A DNA stretch of 64,000 nt, taken from NCBI GenBank assembly GCA_964651385.1, contig CAZYYM010000001.1:92811-156810 (forward strand), written 5' to 3'. A program made the translations under genes and the position numbers. Numbering within the stretch: position 1 is the stretch's first letter; every line of letters begins with the position of its first letter. The notes beneath the pieces are model-generated. The model made no database searches. It worked only from the letters and a program-made list of their open reading frames with translations, and was not told the DNA's origin. Shown here one piece after another: positions 15,383 through 24,744 of the stretch. This DNA is from GCA-001735895 sp964651385 (lineage in GTDB: Bacteria > Pseudomonadota > Gammaproteobacteria > GCA-001735895).

Positions 15383-16816
15383 TCATTCAAACTTGCCTTG
15401 TACCCAATACGACAATTGATCAAGCAATTTCAGTTCCCGACCACCCTGCTGACCCTGTGACAGGGTCAGCAGAAGTTGCTGGAATTGATCCAGTGTTAAT
15501 TCAGTACCATATTCGCCATCTACCAGTCGACTTTGACAAAACTTTCGCCAGCGCAATGCTTCATTGTCATTCAGACTCCCCGGGAAATTACGGGCACGGT
15601 AACGGAAAAGCAGGGTATTCAATCGCGCATCCCGAAAGCTGTTCTCAGTCCATTCCGCCAGTTGTTCAGGGCTTGCTGCCAATAGTTGATTACAGGTCAA
15701 TCTGTCCTGTTGTGAGATGAATCCGTCGTATAATGCGCGGTCTGCGTCGATGGTTTCGAACGCTTTCGGTGCTTTATAAACTTCCGTCAGGCGACCAATC
15801 AACCCAGGTTCGGACATCAACAAATTGCGATATTCATTGATGAGATCCCAGTCAATAAACCATTTATTTGCTTGTTCGGCATTCAACGTTGAAACTGGCG
15901 CCAGTGCTGGTGATTTATTTAAATGTACACCTTTTAGCGGCAGGCGCTGCTCACCCTCGGCTAAATCGACTGTTTTTGTATAAAGCTTTTGCTGAATTTC
16001 TTCGACGCTGAGTTGCAGCAATGACTGAGGATTAAAGCGCAGGTTATAACAGATAATTTCATTACTATTTACTGGATGCCTGAGCAAAGGTATAACTGGC
16101 GCAAGGCAACCCTGTTCAACAGGAAACATGCCGCTCACATGCAATATAACTTCGGCTCGGGCTGGATTAAGCAGCTCAGACGCGCGTTTCTTATTGCGAA
16201 GCTTAAAATAGAAATCAAATAAACGTGGCTGCTTTGATTTGACGAGCCGGGTAACTGCGATTGTTGCCTTGACATCCACCAACGCATCGTGTGCACCAAC
16301 TTGATCAATATGATTTGCTGCAGCCAAATCGGTGAGTTTAAAACTGGTAACACCATGGTCATTTTGCGGCCAGTTGATTCCCTCAGGTCTCAGCGCATGG
16401 GTTAATCGCATTAAATCCAGCACGTCCCAGCGGCTATTGCTGTTTTGCCAGCTATAAGCATAGGGGTCGATAAAATTTCGGTAGAAACCGAATCGCGTGA
16501 TTTCGTCATCAAAGCGGATATTATTGTATCCGACGATGCAACTGCCGGGTCGAGAAAACTCTGCGTGAATATGCCCAAAAAACTCGGCTTCGGCCACCCC
16601 TTCGGCGCTGGCATGCTGTGGCGTGATACCTGTAACGAGAACTGCCTCGGGATGCGGCAGGAAATCCGGCGTGGGTTGCGCGTAAATCATTAGGGAATCA
16701 CCGATTTGATGTAGATTTTCATCGGTACGAATACCGGCAAACTGGGCAGGGCGATCTACCCGTGGATTGGCGCCCCATGTTTCGTAGTCATGCCAGTAAA
16801 AGCTTGCCTCGACCAT
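15383..16816 (-). CDS. sbcB: Exodeoxyribonuclease I
   Basis: This 3'-to-5' single-strand DNA exonuclease acts in recombination and mismatch repair. The DEDDh active site is visible: HDYETWG near residues 9-15, GYNNIRFDD near 97-105, and AHDALVDVKA near 185. The remainder carries the SH3-like and C-terminal ExoI regions, and the length (477) is close to E. coli ExoI. The ATG at 16816 is preferred to the adjacent upstream TTG, with GGGAAAGGG just before it. It is convergent with the sensor kinase gene across 55 bases. Confidence 0.96.
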   Translation of the reverse strand: MVEASFYWHDYETWGANPRVDRPAQFAGIRTDENLHQIGDSLMIYAQPTPDFLPHPEAVLVTGITPQHASAEGVAEAEFFGHIHAEFSRPGSCIVGYNNIRFDDEITRFGFYRNFIDPYAYSWQNSNSRWDVLDLMRLTHALRPEGINWPQNDHGVTSFKLTDLAAANHIDQVGAHDALVDVKATIAVTRLVKSKQPRLFDFYFKLRNKKRASELLNPARAEVILHVSGMFPVEQGCLAPVIPLLRHPVNSNEIICYNLRFNPQSLLQLSVEEIQQKLYTKTVDLAEGEQRLPLKGVHLNKSPALAPVSTLNAEQANKWFIDWDLINEYRNLLMSEPGLIGRLTEVYKAPKAFETIDADRALYDGFISQQDRLTCNQLLAASPEQLAEWTENSFRDARLNTLLFRYRARNFPGSLNDNEALRWRKFCQSRLVDGEYGTELTLDQFQQLLLTLSQGQQGGRELKLLDQLSYWVQGKFE

Positions 16817-16834
16817 CAATCCCTTTCCCTAATA

Positions 16835-16936
16835 TCAAATTTTCCGCATGCTCCAGACAAAAGCCTCTCCCGCATGCGCTGAAATCGCCAAACTAAAAGT
16901 TATAGCCAAAATTACAAATTTAATCACTTTAGTCAT
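16835..16936 (-). CDS. Candidate 33-residue exported peptide upstream of sbcB
   Basis: An ATG at 16936 opens a 33-codon frame. Residues 1-22 form a signal peptide (MTKVIKF, a hydrophobic core, then cleavage after AHA), leaving an 11-residue product GEAFVWSMRKI. A purine-rich AAAGGAAAC sits just before the start. It ends 18 bases before the sbcB ATG on the same strand. I do not recognise the peptide. It could be a real small secreted peptide, a leader, or the stub of a decayed secreted protein. Confidence 0.45.
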   Translation of the reverse strand: MTKVIKFVILAITFSLAISAHAGEAFVWSMRKI

Positions 16937-17006
16937 CCTAGTTTCCTTTACAAATTCAGATCAGCTCAAAAAATAACCGGTAATAATTGACTGGCCAAAT
17001 AACACA

Positions 17007-18359
17007 CTACTCACCAAACACATCCACAACGGAATCACGAACCGCGTCCACCAGATCATCCAGCGTGGATTCATTCGAAGTTATAGGTGGCGCGATACAA
17101 ACCACTTCACTACGCATCCGCGTAAACAGTCCGTGGTTTATCATAGCTTTGGTCATTTTTGCACCAACGCCCCACTCTGCAGGATATAAACCTTTACTGG
17201 CTTTATCTTCCACGAGTTCGATACCACACATCATTCCTTTACCGCGAACATCACCAACGTGGGGATGACCGTCCAGTGACGAGTGCAACTTATCCAATAA
17301 ATAATCACCCTTGGTTGCCGCCTGACCGGCAAAATCCTCCTCTTCTATTATATCGATCATTGCCAGTGCCACCGCGCAAGTGGTTGGGTGGCCACTATAG
17401 GTGTAAGCGTGCATCCAGGGTTTGTCGGCATTTTCCAAAGTAATCGCAATTTCATCGGTAATACCGATACCACCCAGAGGCACATAACCCGAGGTAATCG
17501 CCTTGGCAAATTGCACCAAATCGGGTTGAATACCGTAGTGATCCAAAGCAAATAATTGCCCGGTGCGCCCAAATCCAGTGATGACTTCGTCGGCAACCAG
17601 CAAAACCTCATATTGGTCGCAGATTTCGCGAATGCGTGGAAAATAATCATCTGGTGCGATCAGAACGCCACCTGCGCCTTGCACCGGTTCTGCGATAAAC
17701 ATCGCAATATTTTCAGGCCCCTGCCTTAATATCTCCTTTTCCAGTTCATTCGCAGCAGCAATACCCGGCGACGAACCATCCTCGGGTTTGGGATAGCGGT
17801 ACTTATCTGGCGACGGGATGTGACTAAAACCCGGTATACGCGGTTCAAACGCGGCCCAGTAGCCGGCAATTCCAGTGGCGCACATGGCGGCGAAGGTGAC
17901 ACCGTGATATCCCCAGAGTCGGCTAATTACCTGAGTTTTCGACGGCTTGCCTTTGGCCTTCCAGTAAGATCGTGCGAGTTTGATATTACTGTCGGTTGCT
18001 TCCCCCCCGCCCGAGGTAAAATAAAAATGGTTAATATCCCGGTAACAAATATTTGATAATCGCTCCGCCAGTTCGATTGCTGGCACATTCGAACTACCGG
18101 CATAACTTGAACAAAATGCGAGTTCCTGCATTTGTTTCGCGGCCGCGTCGACCAGTTCCCGACGACCGTGCCCTGCATTAACATTCCACAGACAGGAAAG
18201 TCCATCAATAAACCGGCTACCATCGGCATCAATCAAATAAGAGCCTTCGGCTTTTACCCAAACTTTTCCGCTAGACTGCCCCGCACTGTGGTGAAGCGGA
18301 TGGATCATATGTGCCTGATCTTTCTCTATTAGAGCGGCATTCTGGATGGTTGTTTTCAT
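17007..18359 (-). CDS. Class III pyridoxal-phosphate aminotransferase (omega-amino acid type)
   Basis: This 450-residue enzyme transfers an amino group from an omega- or other amino donor to a keto acid such as pyruvate. Class III motifs include INHFYFTSGGGEATDSNIKLAR, FIAEPVQGAGG, LLVADEVITGFGRTG and the PLP lysine in VQFAKAITSGYVPLGG near residue 285. It begins HPLHHSAGQ, as in beta-alanine/putrescine/taurine-type transaminases; the exact substrate cannot be read from sequence. No pathway partner is adjacent. The 415-base upstream region probably contains its promoter. Confidence 0.9.
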   Translation of the reverse strand: MKTTIQNAALIEKDQAHMIHPLHHSAGQSSGKVWVKAEGSYLIDADGSRFIDGLSCLWNVNAGHGRRELVDAAAKQMQELAFCSSYAGSSNVPAIELAERLSNICYRDINHFYFTSGGGEATDSNIKLARSYWKAKGKPSKTQVISRLWGYHGVTFAAMCATGIAGYWAAFEPRIPGFSHIPSPDKYRYPKPEDGSSPGIAAANELEKEILRQGPENIAMFIAEPVQGAGGVLIAPDDYFPRIREICDQYEVLLVADEVITGFGRTGQLFALDHYGIQPDLVQFAKAITSGYVPLGGIGITDEIAITLENADKPWMHAYTYSGHPTTCAVALAMIDIIEEEDFAGQAATKGDYLLDKLHSSLDGHPHVGDVRGKGMMCGIELVEDKASKGLYPAEWGVGAKMTKAMINHGLFTRMRSEVVCIAPPITSNESTLDDLVDAVRDSVVDVFGE

Positions 18360-18774
18360 TCGTAGATATCTCCGCGTATGTCGAATTCAATGTTTGGAGA
18401 CGCATTATAGGCCGGCTTATCGTCTGGTTGAAATAAAAACTGTGGTCAGCCCGAGTCACCGAATGTTAAAACACTGGCTTAATGATATTTCTGTCAACTG
18501 CAAAGGCGCCTGGTTCGAACATTACCCTAATGAAATTCAATCTACTGGTTAGTGATAGCTTCCGGACAGGCGCATGGTCGAAGCTCCTCTGATAGTTCCA
18601 GACAAGTTACTTCGGTAGATCTCCGCAATAGTTTGCGCTGGTTTTTTTGATCAACGCTCTGCGTTGAATAGATCGCATTTGGCCAAACAAAATCAGCAGT
18701 ATCCGATCGATTCAAGGCAAAACTCGGATTTGGGCTACACTCAGATTTATGGACCGTTTCAAAAATAGCAAGCT
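18360..18774. other. 415-base intergenic region between divergent genes
   Basis: No credible gene is seen. It holds a perfect hairpin TCAACGC-TCT-GCGTTGA at 18651-18667; its only neighbouring T run lies on the upstream side for plus-strand transcription, so it is not a classical terminator. Promoters for the aminotransferase (minus) and the peptidase gene (plus) should lie here, but no clear boxes stand out. Confidence 0.4.
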
Positions 18775-19998
18775 ATGCGTCAAATATTACGACTGCTAAT
18801 CATAGTCGTATCAATCTCCTCAAATATTGCCCTTGCGACCGAAGAGGGACTGAGTGTATTTACCTCCGATAATCCGGAAAGTAATATTCTCCATTCATTC
18901 ATCGTGGTGCCCTACAGATATGAGATTCCGCAAGGCATTAACAAACAGGCAAAACAGCCTGTGCTAAAAAAACAGGCGCCGTTTCGTATCGAAATTCTTG
19001 ATAAAATCAACGACGACCAGAAAACTCAATGGTCCATTACCATTGCCAAAAATTCTTTTGGGCGAATTCGCGTTCGCTCAGATTATTCCGGTAAGAAAAA
19101 AGTTGGGCCAATCAGTACCAATTGGACTTCTTACAGACTCGATCGGCATGTTAAGAATCGTCATATCCTGTTGTTTCAGCCCCGCCAGCAAAAACATCTC
19201 TCTCGTATCTACAAAAAAGGCAACCCGGTTTCATCCCAGGGTGTCAGCCATGGTGGTGGAACTGAATCGATCGATATTGAAGGCAGAAATCCACGGCTCA
19301 CTTATGAGGTTGAAGCCCGAATTCTGGACGCTAATAATCAAATCATTAAACGTTATAAAACCATCTTGCAAATGGATAATAAGGATATGATTCGGCAGGA
19401 ATATATAAACCATTACAGAATTCCGCGTTCAACCGAGGGGGAAGCAGGTAAATTACCCGTGCCATCCCGTGATGAAATTAAACTTGTACCGCACATCCCT
19501 CTAGGTTATGTCGGTAACACTCTGACCGAAAGCGGTTACAAATTAATCATTGAAGATGGCGCTATCGAGCTGTCAAAATTAGTTCTCGATGCTTACGAGA
19601 GAATGAAAAAATTTTATCGTACGCAGGGTAATGAATTCAAAGACCTAAATGGCATTCCTGTATCAATTCCAGACAGTCAACTTTGGCTGAGTAGTGGCTG
19701 GCGGAACCCTGAACGCAACGAATGGTTTAGTAGCGCACTCAACGGAGCGCACCAGCTTGGTACCGCACTGGACTTAATGCCCAACGAGATACCGAGGAAA
19801 AAACAGGCGGCAATTGTATACTGGGTTTTATGGAAGGCGGTTGAATCTATTCCAGATCAACACCGGATTTTTGCCCAGCTGGAAGCGCTTACCGTACCGA
19901 TTCGCCCAGCCAGTTTTAAACTCGATATTGAACCCAGAAACGGTATTCCCGATGCTTTCGATAAAGCCGATCACCTGCACGTCAACCTGGTCAAATGA
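18775..19998 (+). CDS. Exported protein with C-terminal M15-type D-Ala-D-Ala carboxypeptidase domain
   Basis: This 407-residue protein has a signal peptide (about 1-22, cleavage near LAT). Residues 25-210 form a domain I do not recognise, rich in beta-type sequence. The C-terminal domain carries M15/VanY-type zinc motifs: SSGWRNPERN, then HQLGTALD with His326 and its Asp seven residues on, and HLHV at 401-404. It should cleave peptidoglycan peptides in the periplasm. The next gene starts inside its stop codon (ATGA), so the two are made together. The target bond is inferred from the motif only. Confidence 0.7.
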   Translation: MRQILRLLIIVVSISSNIALATEEGLSVFTSDNPESNILHSFIVVPYRYEIPQGINKQAKQPVLKKQAPFRIEILDKINDDQKTQWSITIAKNSFGRIRVRSDYSGKKKVGPISTNWTSYRLDRHVKNRHILLFQPRQQKHLSRIYKKGNPVSSQGVSHGGGTESIDIEGRNPRLTYEVEARILDANNQIIKRYKTILQMDNKDMIRQEYINHYRIPRSTEGEAGKLPVPSRDEIKLVPHIPLGYVGNTLTESGYKLIIEDGAIELSKLVLDAYERMKKFYRTQGNEFKDLNGIPVSIPDSQLWLSSGWRNPERNEWFSSALNGAHQLGTALDLMPNEIPRKKQAAIVYWVLWKAVESIPDQHRIFAQLEALTVPIRPASFKLDIEPRNGIPDAFDKADHLHVNLVK

Positions 19999-20864
19999 AA
20001 CCCCTAATTCGCCTCTTTCTGCTCTATTTACTGCCGATTTCATTACTACAGGCTGAGTCTAATTTTGAAGACACCTACGGAATTCCGGCCAATCAGAATT
20101 ATAGCGCACTCGCTGATCAGGTAGTTGCCAACCGTTTTGATGAGTCGACATTATCACTGCTGCAAAAGTTGACTCGCCTGGAAAATCTTCAGGCGCGAAT
20201 TGAGGTGAAATTAAGCCGATATCCCGATGACCCATTAATCTGGTTTCTCTCGGGCCTCAATCAGAACAACCTGGCTGAGGTTAAGTACCTGACCATATTA
20301 AACAGTGTCGGCCAACACAGCGCAGCGAACAATATTGATGTATCGAACTACAACATTGCGCGCAGTCGCGCCTATGACAATGCAATCCGGCTCGACGATC
20401 CACAACCCCATCAATTGTCATCTTCAATCTACGCCACGATGGGGTATGGACTGAGTAACCGGCAAAAAATTAAAACCTATAGCCGGGAACTGGAACTCGG
20501 TAACCCAGCTGAAAACGAAAGCAACGAATGGTTCCTGCACTGGGCAAAAATTGACGCCCTGGTACACGAGAAAAAACTCGACGAAGCGCAGCAGGCGCTC
20601 GCGGAATTAAAAAAATTGTTGCAGGAAAAGAAGATAACCTCGTCACCCTATACGAGTATCGTAGAACGCGCCGAATCTCAGGTCACAAAGGAAATTACGA
20701 CCGCTGATAAGCGTAACTCAAAGGCCCCAGGCCGAGCCAAATCCAAAATGGTCGACGATGAAAATAATAAACCCTGGGACTGGAAAACCTGGTTGCTCAT
20801 AAGTTTCGGATTTTTCACCTTTAGCTTCGTATTGGGTGCAGCTATATTTTTTCGTCGAGGCTGA
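19995..20864 (+). CDS. Exported, C-terminally anchored helical protein of unknown function
   Basis: This 289-residue protein has an N-terminal signal (MKPLIRLFLLYLLPISLLQAES), a helical middle with TPR-like character (LDEAQQALAELKKLLQEKK, about 190-215), a polar linker, and one C-terminal membrane segment (WLLISFGFFTFSFVLGAAIF) followed by RRG. This looks like a periplasmic protein held by a C-terminal anchor. It is translationally coupled to the M15-type peptidase upstream, so it may recruit or regulate that enzyme. No family recognised. Confidence 0.6.
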   Translation: MKPLIRLFLLYLLPISLLQAESNFEDTYGIPANQNYSALADQVVANRFDESTLSLLQKLTRLENLQARIEVKLSRYPDDPLIWFLSGLNQNNLAEVKYLTILNSVGQHSAANNIDVSNYNIARSRAYDNAIRLDDPQPHQLSSSIYATMGYGLSNRQKIKTYSRELELGNPAENESNEWFLHWAKIDALVHEKKLDEAQQALAELKKLLQEKKITSSPYTSIVERAESQVTKEITTADKRNSKAPGRAKSKMVDDENNKPWDWKTWLLISFGFFTFSFVLGAAIFFRRG

Positions 20865-21033
20865 TGCATACGATGCATACAAGGCATCCGGGTTAATAGG
20901 TGATAGTTACCGGAGCCCTTATGCAGCTTATAGCCTACTTGGACTAACTGGGCTAATATAACCACTATAGAAAGCCGATTTTTGACTATACATTAGATTC
21001 ACCACTTAAGTTCTATGGCGCCGCGGAAATAAA

Positions 21034-22446
21034 ATGGATAAGAACGTTAGTAGTCGTAATACAATTGAAAAGGCCTTTCGTATTAATCTCGATAAATACA
21101 AATACGGCACTATTGCAGAAATCGGGGCCGGTCAGGAAGTTGCCCGGCAGTTTTTCAAAGCCGGTGGCGCAGCCGGAACCATCGCAAAAACCATTTCCGC
21201 CTACGATATGAAATTCTCCGACGCCATTTATGGCATTCAGGAAGATGGCCGCTATGTGAGCAAGTCACGCGTTGAGGCGATGATCGAAAAAGAGTTCGAT
21301 CTGGTTATAGATCGGGTTGGTACCTCTCGTTCCAAATCGTCCCGATATTTTTCCTACGGCGCAACAGTAGCCGCAAAAAGCTATCACAACGACAACGAAT
21401 GTCATGCCTGGTGTGGCATTCGAATGCAAATGTACCCGAATGCGGTAGCGTCTGAAATCATCGTTCATATTCGCATGCGTGATGAAAATGCCGACCGACA
21501 ACAAAGTGCGCTCGGAACATTTGGCATTAATTTAATCTACGCGGCCAGCTACTATTACGAAGATCCAAAAATTCTAATCGATTCCCTGACAGACAATCTC
21601 GAACAAGGTCGCATTGAAATTGATTTCATCAAATTTTCCGGGCCTTATTTTGAAGAAATTAATAATCACGCTATTGCCTTGCACCTTATTCGTAGCTGGA
21701 AAGCCCGCGCGATTATGTTCAAGCCCGACGGTTCGGTCATCATTCCTGCAGAGATGCTTTATAAGAAAAACGTACTGACAATACGCGGTACATTCCAACC
21801 CATTACCCGCTTAAATGCCGACATGATTGAACAGGGTTTAAAGTATTTCACCAATATGGAAGGTATTACCCTGGATAACAGTATTGCCCTGGCTGAAATT
21901 TCGCTTAACGATGCACGGGGCAATGATTTAAAAGTATCAGAAGAAGATATGATCGATCGAGTCAGCCTACTCAATAAGCTGGGTTATAGCGTCATGATTA
22001 CCGACTATACGCGATATTTCTCTCTTCGGGCCTATTTCAGACAATTCACTAAATTACAAATTGGCATCGTCGTCGGTATCATCAACATCCGGGAAATATT
22101 CGACGAAAACAGGTACCGTGGTATCGAGGGCGGTATACTTGAAGGTTTTGGAAAGCTGTTCCCTGACAATACCCGTTTACTGGTTTATCCGGAAGTCGAT
22201 CAATCCGGTAAATTCCGTGATTTCACCAATGTTGACCTGCCAGAAAACCTGCAGTATTTATACAAGCATCTGCTGGCAAATAATTTTATTTTTGGCATCG
22301 AATGCAGCGATAAGGCGTTATTGAATATTTTTTCCCGGGAAGTACTCACACATTTACCGAATGGACGTGGTGACTGGGAACAGTGTTTACCTGAAGGTGT
22401 GGCCGAGGAGATTATTAGCCAGAAACTATTCGGTTATCGCGACTAA
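21034..22446 (+). CDS. Large conserved-looking cytoplasmic protein of unknown function
   Basis: This 470-residue protein has no signal peptide or membrane segment. Recognisable phrases are GTIAEIGAGQEVARQFFKAGGAAGTIAKT near the N-terminus and DIDF/IDFIKFSGPYF and YRGIEGGILEGFGKLFPDNTRLLVYP later on. I recall similar proteins in many proteobacteria, annotated inconsistently, and do not know a demonstrated function. It starts 169 bases after the membrane protein gene, so may be a separate unit. No catalytic motif can be named with confidence. Confidence 0.7.
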   Translation: MDKNVSSRNTIEKAFRINLDKYKYGTIAEIGAGQEVARQFFKAGGAAGTIAKTISAYDMKFSDAIYGIQEDGRYVSKSRVEAMIEKEFDLVIDRVGTSRSKSSRYFSYGATVAAKSYHNDNECHAWCGIRMQMYPNAVASEIIVHIRMRDENADRQQSALGTFGINLIYAASYYYEDPKILIDSLTDNLEQGRIEIDFIKFSGPYFEEINNHAIALHLIRSWKARAIMFKPDGSVIIPAEMLYKKNVLTIRGTFQPITRLNADMIEQGLKYFTNMEGITLDNSIALAEISLNDARGNDLKVSEEDMIDRVSLLNKLGYSVMITDYTRYFSLRAYFRQFTKLQIGIVVGIINIREIFDENRYRGIEGGILEGFGKLFPDNTRLLVYPEVDQSGKFRDFTNVDLPENLQYLYKHLLANNFIFGIECSDKALLNIFSREVLTHLPNGRGDWEQCLPEGVAEEIISQKLFGYRD

Positions 22447-22449
22447 AAG

Positions 22450-22806
22450 TTAAACCGACACCTCAGAACATTCAATATACACAGCCAGCACACATCCGTT
22501 TATGGTAGTGGTTGAATGCTGCGTGCCTTTTTTCATCAATACCAGATCCCCTACTTTATACTCCGTACCATCACTATCGGTTGCATCACCGCTAATCAGT
22601 AAAAACTCCTCGAGACCGTTATGTTCATGCGGCACTGTCATCGTACCGGGCTCCATCTTATACACGTGAAAACCAGTGCCCAAAGGTAAATTTCGATTCA
22701 ATTGCAGCACACTGCCATCGATTTGGCCGTTGTCATTGACGAAATTTTCGAACTCTGCCTCATCGATATTGGCGATAATGCGATCGCCCGGTGGTACTGG
22801 CTTCAT
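22450..22806 (-). CDS. Small single-domain cupin protein
   Basis: This 118-residue protein fits one cupin barrel: GTMTVPHEHNGLEEFLLISGDA carries the metal-binding His, His and Glu, and the second cupin motif is represented by KKGTQHSTT with a His. It would bind a metal and a small ligand. It is convergent with the gene at 21034 (3 bases apart) and divergent from the DUF1028 gene, with 80 bases between their starts. Substrate unknown. Confidence 0.85.
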   Translation of the reverse strand: MKPVPPGDRIIANIDEAEFENFVNDNGQIDGSVLQLNRNLPLGTGFHVYKMEPGTMTVPHEHNGLEEFLLISGDATDSDGTEYKVGDLVLMKKGTQHSTTTINGCVLAVYIECSEVSV

Positions 22807-22886
22807 GGTTTACTCTATACTGACATCACATTAAGATTGCCACAGCCGTTTGCAATTCGCAATGTGCTAATTAGCGAGTTACGATT

Positions 22887-23558
22887 ATGACCTTATCCAT
22901 AGCCGCCTGGGACGAGAACAGCGGCCAGCTAGGCGCAGCAATTTCATCCTCCAGCATCAGCGTCAGTAGCCGTTGTTTGCACTGGCAGACCGGTGTGGGT
23001 ATTGCACTGAGTCAGAATATTACCGATCCTCGCCTGGGCCAGCGCATGCTATCGTTGCTGAGGGACGGCGTGACCGTTGACGATGCCGTTAATGCCACCG
23101 TACGGAGCACTCCTTTTTCGGCTTATCGCCAACTTGCATTAATCGATCAGAAGGGTCAATCTGGACTATTTACCGGAGATGCGGTACTTGGCTGTAAATC
23201 TTCGGCACAGGGCAGACACTGTGTCGTAGCAGGTAACTTACTCGATACAGAAAGTGTACCCGCTGCAATGGTGGCGAGTTTCGAACAATCAAACGGCTCA
23301 TTTGGCTTACGCCTGTTAAATGCGCTCAAGGCCGGTGTCGATGCCGGCGGTGAAGCCGGGCCTTTACATTCTGCAGGATTATTAATCGGTGGTGAATTTT
23401 CCTGGCCACTGGCCGAACTGCGAATCGACTGGGACGATGATCCGATCGGTAAAATGTTTTGCGGATGGGAGGTGTATGAGCCACAAATAAATGATTATGT
23501 CATGCGCGCATTCGCACCTGGAGATGCTCCTTCGTATGGCGTACCCGGAGACCCGTAA
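22887..23558 (+). CDS. DUF1028 family protein (Ntn-hydrolase-like)
   Basis: This 223-residue protein begins MTLSIAAWDENSGQLGAAIS and contains QNITDPRLGQRMLSLLRDG, both typical of DUF1028. The family has an Ntn-hydrolase-like fold but most members lack a proven activity. It is first in a likely operon: its stop shares a base with the start of the ArgE-like gene (TAATG). With that deacylase and the RimB/RimK genes downstream, a role in amino-acid or peptide hydrolysis is plausible. Confidence 0.88.
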   Translation: MTLSIAAWDENSGQLGAAISSSSISVSSRCLHWQTGVGIALSQNITDPRLGQRMLSLLRDGVTVDDAVNATVRSTPFSAYRQLALIDQKGQSGLFTGDAVLGCKSSAQGRHCVVAGNLLDTESVPAAMVASFEQSNGSFGLRLLNALKAGVDAGGEAGPLHSAGLLIGGEFSWPLAELRIDWDDDPIGKMFCGWEVYEPQINDYVMRAFAPGDAPSYGVPGDP

Positions 23559-24736
23559 TGACAGCCTTAAATAGCGAGCAATTACTCGGCCGTCTTATCG
23601 CCTATGACACAACGAGCACGACCTCAAATCTTGAGTTAATCGACTTTATTCAAAATTACCTCGATGGGTTTTCGGTGAATTCACAATTGGTCCATAGCGA
23701 CGACATGACTCGTGCCAATCTCTACGCTACTATCGGCCCCGACGATGTTGGTGGTGTCATGCTGTCCGGACATACCGATGTTGTGCCCACCAGCGGGCAG
23801 AACTGGAGCAGTGACCCTTACCAGATAAAAATCGACGAAGCTGCTTTTTACGGTCGCGGCGCCTGTGATATGAAGGGATTTATCGCCTGCGTACTCGCCG
23901 CAATACCGCAATTGACGGCGAAGAGACTGTTGACACCGGTACACCTGGCATTTTCATACGATGAAGAAATCGGCTGTGTTGGCGTAAAGAAGCTCATCGA
24001 TGCGATGCAAGGGTTCGAAGTCAAACCCGTAATCGGATTAATTGGCGAACCCACTGATATGACAATGGTAGTCGGCCATAAAGGCAAAGCCGCCTTTCGT
24101 GTTGAGGTCAGCGGTGCTTCCTGCCATTCTGCATACATATCAAATGGCGTTAACGCGGTCGAATACGCTGCCGATCTCATATCATTTATACGTAAAATGA
24201 ATACCGAGGTTCGGCAGCGACAACTTGTCGATGATACCTATACCGTGCCGCACTCGACTTTCCATGTCGGCAATATCAGCGGTGGTACGGCGTTAAATAT
24301 TGTCCCCAAGCAATGTCACTTCGAATTTGAAATTCGTAACCTGCCGCAGGACCGGCTCGATAGTTTAATTCACGAAATCAAACACTATGCACAGGATATT
24401 CTGCTTGCTGATATGCGACAACGTTTTGAAGACAGCGCTATCAACTTCAGTCCCATTTCAAATTACCCCGGTTTAATTACGTCGAAAGATTCTTATGTCA
24501 TTGCCTATACCCAGTCGATTAATCCGGTGAATCAATTTGGCGATAATGTCAGTTTTGGTACGGAGGCAGGCCTGTTTGATCGGCATCTTGGTATCAACAG
24601 TGTGGTGTGCGGCCCCGGCAATATAGATCAGGCGCATAAACCGGATGAATTTGTCAGTCGAAGGCAAATGCAGCACTGCGACCGAATGCTGGAAAATTTA
24701 TGCCGCCAATGCACTCGTACTTTTGAGTTTGAGTAA
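23558..24736 (+). CDS. argE: ArgE/DapE-type M20 deacylase (acetylornithine deacetylase-like)
   Basis: This 392-residue zinc hydrolase of the M20 family would remove an acyl group from an amino acid, classically acetyl from N-acetylornithine. Metal-binding motifs are SGHTDVVPTSGQNWSSDP, GRGACDMKGF, SYDEEIGCVG (catalytic Glu), GEPTDMTMVVGHKG and GPGNIDQAHKPDEF. These suit the ArgE branch best. The context (DUF1028 upstream, RimB/RimK downstream, no arg genes) raises the chance that it acts on another N-acyl substrate. Confidence 0.85.
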   Translation: MTALNSEQLLGRLIAYDTTSTTSNLELIDFIQNYLDGFSVNSQLVHSDDMTRANLYATIGPDDVGGVMLSGHTDVVPTSGQNWSSDPYQIKIDEAAFYGRGACDMKGFIACVLAAIPQLTAKRLLTPVHLAFSYDEEIGCVGVKKLIDAMQGFEVKPVIGLIGEPTDMTMVVGHKGKAAFRVEVSGASCHSAYISNGVNAVEYAADLISFIRKMNTEVRQRQLVDDTYTVPHSTFHVGNISGGTALNIVPKQCHFEFEIRNLPQDRLDSLIHEIKHYAQDILLADMRQRFEDSAINFSPISNYPGLITSKDSYVIAYTQSINPVNQFGDNVSFGTEAGLFDRHLGINSVVCGPGNIDQAHKPDEFVSRRQMQHCDRMLENLCRQCTRTFEFE

Positions 24737-24744
24737 CTACCGAT

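Noticed and set aside
18651..18667. Perfect hairpin TCAACGC-TCT-GCGTTGA as a terminator
   Set aside because: The T run precedes rather than follows the stem on the plus strand, and the minus strand has A residues after it.
20863..20880. Tandem GATGCATAC repeat after the membrane protein stop
   Set aside because: Only two 9-base copies, no associated structure or gene.
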